Positions 62,066 to 64,000 of a DNA stretch of 64,000 nucleotides are shown here, in pieces. Under the pieces are notes generated by a model. It was not told where the DNA came from. It made no database searches and saw only the letters and a program-made list of their open reading frames with translations. The DNA is from JAVBSX01 sp031549565. Its GTDB lineage: Bacteria > Planctomycetota > Planctomycetia > Pirellulales > Thermoguttaceae. A program made the translations under genes and the position numbers. The DNA lies in NCBI GenBank assembly GCA_031549565.1, contig JAVBPO010000085.1, forward strand, positions 1-64,000, in the 5' to 3' direction. Every line of letters begins with the position of its first letter. The stretch's first letter is position 1.

Positions 62066-64000
62066 TTATTGTGTCCGATATTCCTTCGTCAGCTCCGGGC
62101 TCGGATCCATCAGGTCGAAATCGAGCGTTCCGAGGTCTTGGGGCTCGGACGTCCATGTTATGTTATCCGGAACGGTAATTTCGACGATGGTCGGCGACAT
62201 CCAGACCGGCTCGGCTAAAACCTGATAGTATTGGTCCGAAAACTGTCGTCCGCAAAAAGGCATCACATGGTATCGCCCGGCCCGGATCTCGTCGAACCGA
62301 AAATTTCCTTCCCGATCCAGCGAGGCGGTCCAATGAACATAGTCGCCGGATTTGTAGAATTGCTCATGGACTTGCCAAAATTGTTTTGCTTCTTCCGTTT
62401 GCGACCATTTCGGGAACCAGGCTGAAACAGCCGCGAGATCGCTTTTGTCGACGTTTTTCGGGATAGGGATATTCGTAAATTCCGGAACGGGTTGATCCTT
62501 GTCAATCCGACGGAGCTGTATCGACGAATGAGACCAATCGCTCAACTCCGCGAGAGTCGCCGGATTGACGTTCCGTAATTTTCCGATCACGGGCCGTCCG
62601 ACGCCGCCGAACTGTACCGTTTTCGTTTCGCCGGGGGCGAGGTCGAAGTAAATCGGCCCCTCCGTGTTATTGGAATCCCCTATGCTTGAGCCGGGAGCCG
62701 CCCTTTGAATGCGAACATGTCCGCCGGGAACGACCTGATCGAACGCGAATCGTCCCCGTTCATCGGTTGTCGTTCGATATTTGAGAACGTAAATGCTGTG
62801 CGAATTCGGCATTTTGAAATTAACGTCGCAATCCATTTCGACGTTCGGCAGTTCCCGGTTCGCTTTTTTCGCCGCTCCGACGATCTTGCCCCACGGCTGG
62901 AGCCGGACGGTTGCGGTTTGACTCGTTTCGGACGTTTCGCTCCATTGTACGTCTTTCACAAAGACGAACAACGCTCCATCGGGGTGGGTGAGAAGAATGT
63001 CCTTGTCGTCCCAGCGAAGATCGAACGCGAGCTTCCCGTCGGAATCGGCTTGGGGAATCTCGGTGATCGGGCCGCGAAACATGTACGGTTTGTTGTTCCG
63101 GATCGGGAACATGGTATCGCTAACCAAAGGGCAAAGCAATTCCGCCCCGACCGCCGGTTTTCCGTCCGGGTTGCGAACGAGAAGCCCGCACCGAACCGGA
63201 GGCTTTTCCCACGGCTCCGGTTCGCGAGATTTTTCGGCACGTGATTTCGCGATCTCCAGCTCCCGTTTTTTGACCTCGATTTCCGCCGGTATGATGGTGT
63301 CATGTTCGTATTTCGCTTTTTCCCACGCGGCTTTGGCATGGAGGAGTTCCGCTTCGGCTTCCAGAACCATTTGCTCGGAAACGGTGTTCGGTACGCTTTC
63401 GTTCATCCGCTTGTCTCGGTCCACTTTGGCTTGGGCGACATGATAAACGGACTTGGCGTACTCGATTCCAAGGGCGGCAAGTATCTTCGACGCTTCCGCG
63501 AGTTTCAGCGCGGTTTCGGCCCTATCGGCTTCGAGTTTGTCGATCGTCTTTTGTGTTTCTTTTTTCGAAACGCCTTGGACTTCGGCCAATCGCGCTTCGG
63601 CGATTTTCAGCTCGATCTTCTTTTTTTCGACGATCAGCGGCCCTTGTGTCGAAACCGTGAAGACCGCATTCTCATATTGCTTTTGTGCTTGAATCTTTTC
63701 CAAGTTGTCTTCCAGGAAAGCTTGTTCGGAAATCGTGTTCGGCACTTTTTTGTTCATTTGCCTGTTCTCGTCCACTTGGGCGATCGCGACGGTCCATGCC
63801 GCTTTGGCATATTCCACGTCGGCCAATGAGGCCGTTTCCGCTTCGGCGAGCTTCAGTTCAAGCTTTGCCCGTTCGACCTGGTACGCTTCCGGCGATTTAT
63901 TCGTCTCCGGATTCTTTCCGTCCCGCTTTTCGGCAAGCATCGCCTGAGCGTATTGGAGTTCATTCTCCTTGAGCTGGACGAGAATCGGTAAACGGGTGTC
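62066..64000 (-). CDS. Coiled-coil protein with carboxypeptidase-like regulatory domains (partial)
   Basis: The C-terminal 644 residues are present; the frame is open to the window edge, so the N-terminus is missing. Residues before about 63200 are a long coiled coil with two copies of a unit (YAKAAWTVAIAQVDENRQMN...VPNTISEQ and YAKSVYHVAQAKVDRDKRMN...VPNTVSEQ). The remainder has beta-sandwich segments of the carboxypeptidase-regulatory type (GRFAFDQVVPGGHVRIQRA, NFRFDEIRAGRYHVMPF). The coiled-coil part recalls membrane-fusion or HlyD-like subunits. It may be a large surface or periplasmic planctomycete protein; no specific function can be given. Confidence 0.7.
   Translation of the reverse strand, partial: DTRLPILVQLKENELQYAQAMLAEKRDGKNPETNKSPEAYQVERAKLELKLAEAETASLADVEYAKAAWTVAIAQVDENRQMNKKVPNTISEQAFLEDNLEKIQAQKQYENAVFTVSTQGPLIVEKKKIELKIAEARLAEVQGVSKKETQKTIDKLEADRAETALKLAEASKILAALGIEYAKSVYHVAQAKVDRDKRMNESVPNTVSEQMVLEAEAELLHAKAAWEKAKYEHDTIIPAEIEVKKRELEIAKSRAEKSREPEPWEKPPVRCGLLVRNPDGKPAVGAELLCPLVSDTMFPIRNNKPYMFRGPITEIPQADSDGKLAFDLRWDDKDILLTHPDGALFVFVKDVQWSETSETSQTATVRLQPWGKIVGAAKKANRELPNVEMDCDVNFKMPNSHSIYVLKYRTTTDERGRFAFDQVVPGGHVRIQRAAPGSSIGDSNNTEGPIYFDLAPGETKTVQFGGVGRPVIGKLRNVNPATLAELSDWSHSSIQLRRIDKDQPVPEFTNIPIPKNVDKSDLAAVSAWFPKWSQTEEAKQFWQVHEQFYKSGDYVHWTASLDREGNFRFDEIRAGRYHVMPFCGRQFSDQYYQVLAEPVWMSPTIVEITVPDNITWTSEPQDLGTLDFDLMDPSPELTKEYRTQ

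Overview
The window looks like a chromosomal segment of an anaerobic, motile planctomycete. It encodes the small basic protein typical of Planctomycetes, Verrucomicrobia and Chlamydiae (42791-43081), hopanoid-type triterpene cyclases, a GldF-GldG fusion with a DUF4340 partner, an orphan Spo11/Top6A-like protein and several planctomycete-style lipoproteins and periplasmic proteins. HydE, an [FeFe]-hydrogenase maturase, and an archaeal-type phosphoglycerate mutase suggest a fermentative or anaerobic life. Many starts lack a clear Shine-Dalgarno sequence. No tRNA, rRNA or CRISPR was found. The lineage is an inference, not a database result.

Layout. 0-4 kb: squalene-hopene cyclase and a DUF1015 protein, both on the minus strand. 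4.5-9.8 kb: one giant flagellin gene. 9.8-14 kb: umuDC with a visible promoter and palindromic operator, prmC, and an HD-GYP response regulator. 14-20.7 kb: apgM, a hybrid histidine kinase, an orphan topoisomerase VI A-like protein, hydE. 20.7-22.3 kb: two toxin-antitoxin modules, the second cut by a MITE. 22.3-29.3 kb: dnaB, an extremely acidic protein, DUF4340 and gldFG. 29.7-37.2 kb: a thioredoxin-like protein, menA, DUF169, a secreted six-hairpin protein, ubiX, a propeller lipoprotein. 37.2-38.7 kb: a graveyard of IS1595- and IS1380-type transposase remnants. 38.7-48 kb: PAP2 phosphatase plus a second triterpene cyclase, UDP-glucuronate decarboxylase, the small basic protein, hemL with an in-frame TGA, a large membrane protein and manA. 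48-50.6 kb: small unknown genes and a lipoprotein. 50.7-57.5 kb: flgE-flbD-motA-motB and a chemotaxis receptor. 57.6-64 kb: fumC, a radical SAM enzyme, a PIN-type pair, proC and a coiled-coil protein running off the edge.

The most distinctive feature is repeat biology. Heptanucleotide tandem repeats of the cyanobacterial STRR style (units such as AATTATG, AGGACAG, AGGAGTC, CCCTTCT) sit at many gene junctions, most often as two inverted arms around a short spacer. The same tracts are inserted in frame inside at least three genes: both triterpene cyclases and a membrane protein. They also supply the final codons of flbD and of the DUF4340 gene. A second layer is short palindromic or MITE-like elements. 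One (2583-2735) has matching terminal inverted repeats and a 9-bp target-site duplication. A relative with the same termini but a different core truncates a RelE/ParE toxin gene. Three near-identical CCTGGGACC...GGTCCCAGG elements lie at 13.9, 29.5 and 46.8 kb.

For motility, the very large flagellin with repeated surface modules and a hook protein carrying two inserted beta-sandwich-like modules suggest an enlarged or decorated flagellum.
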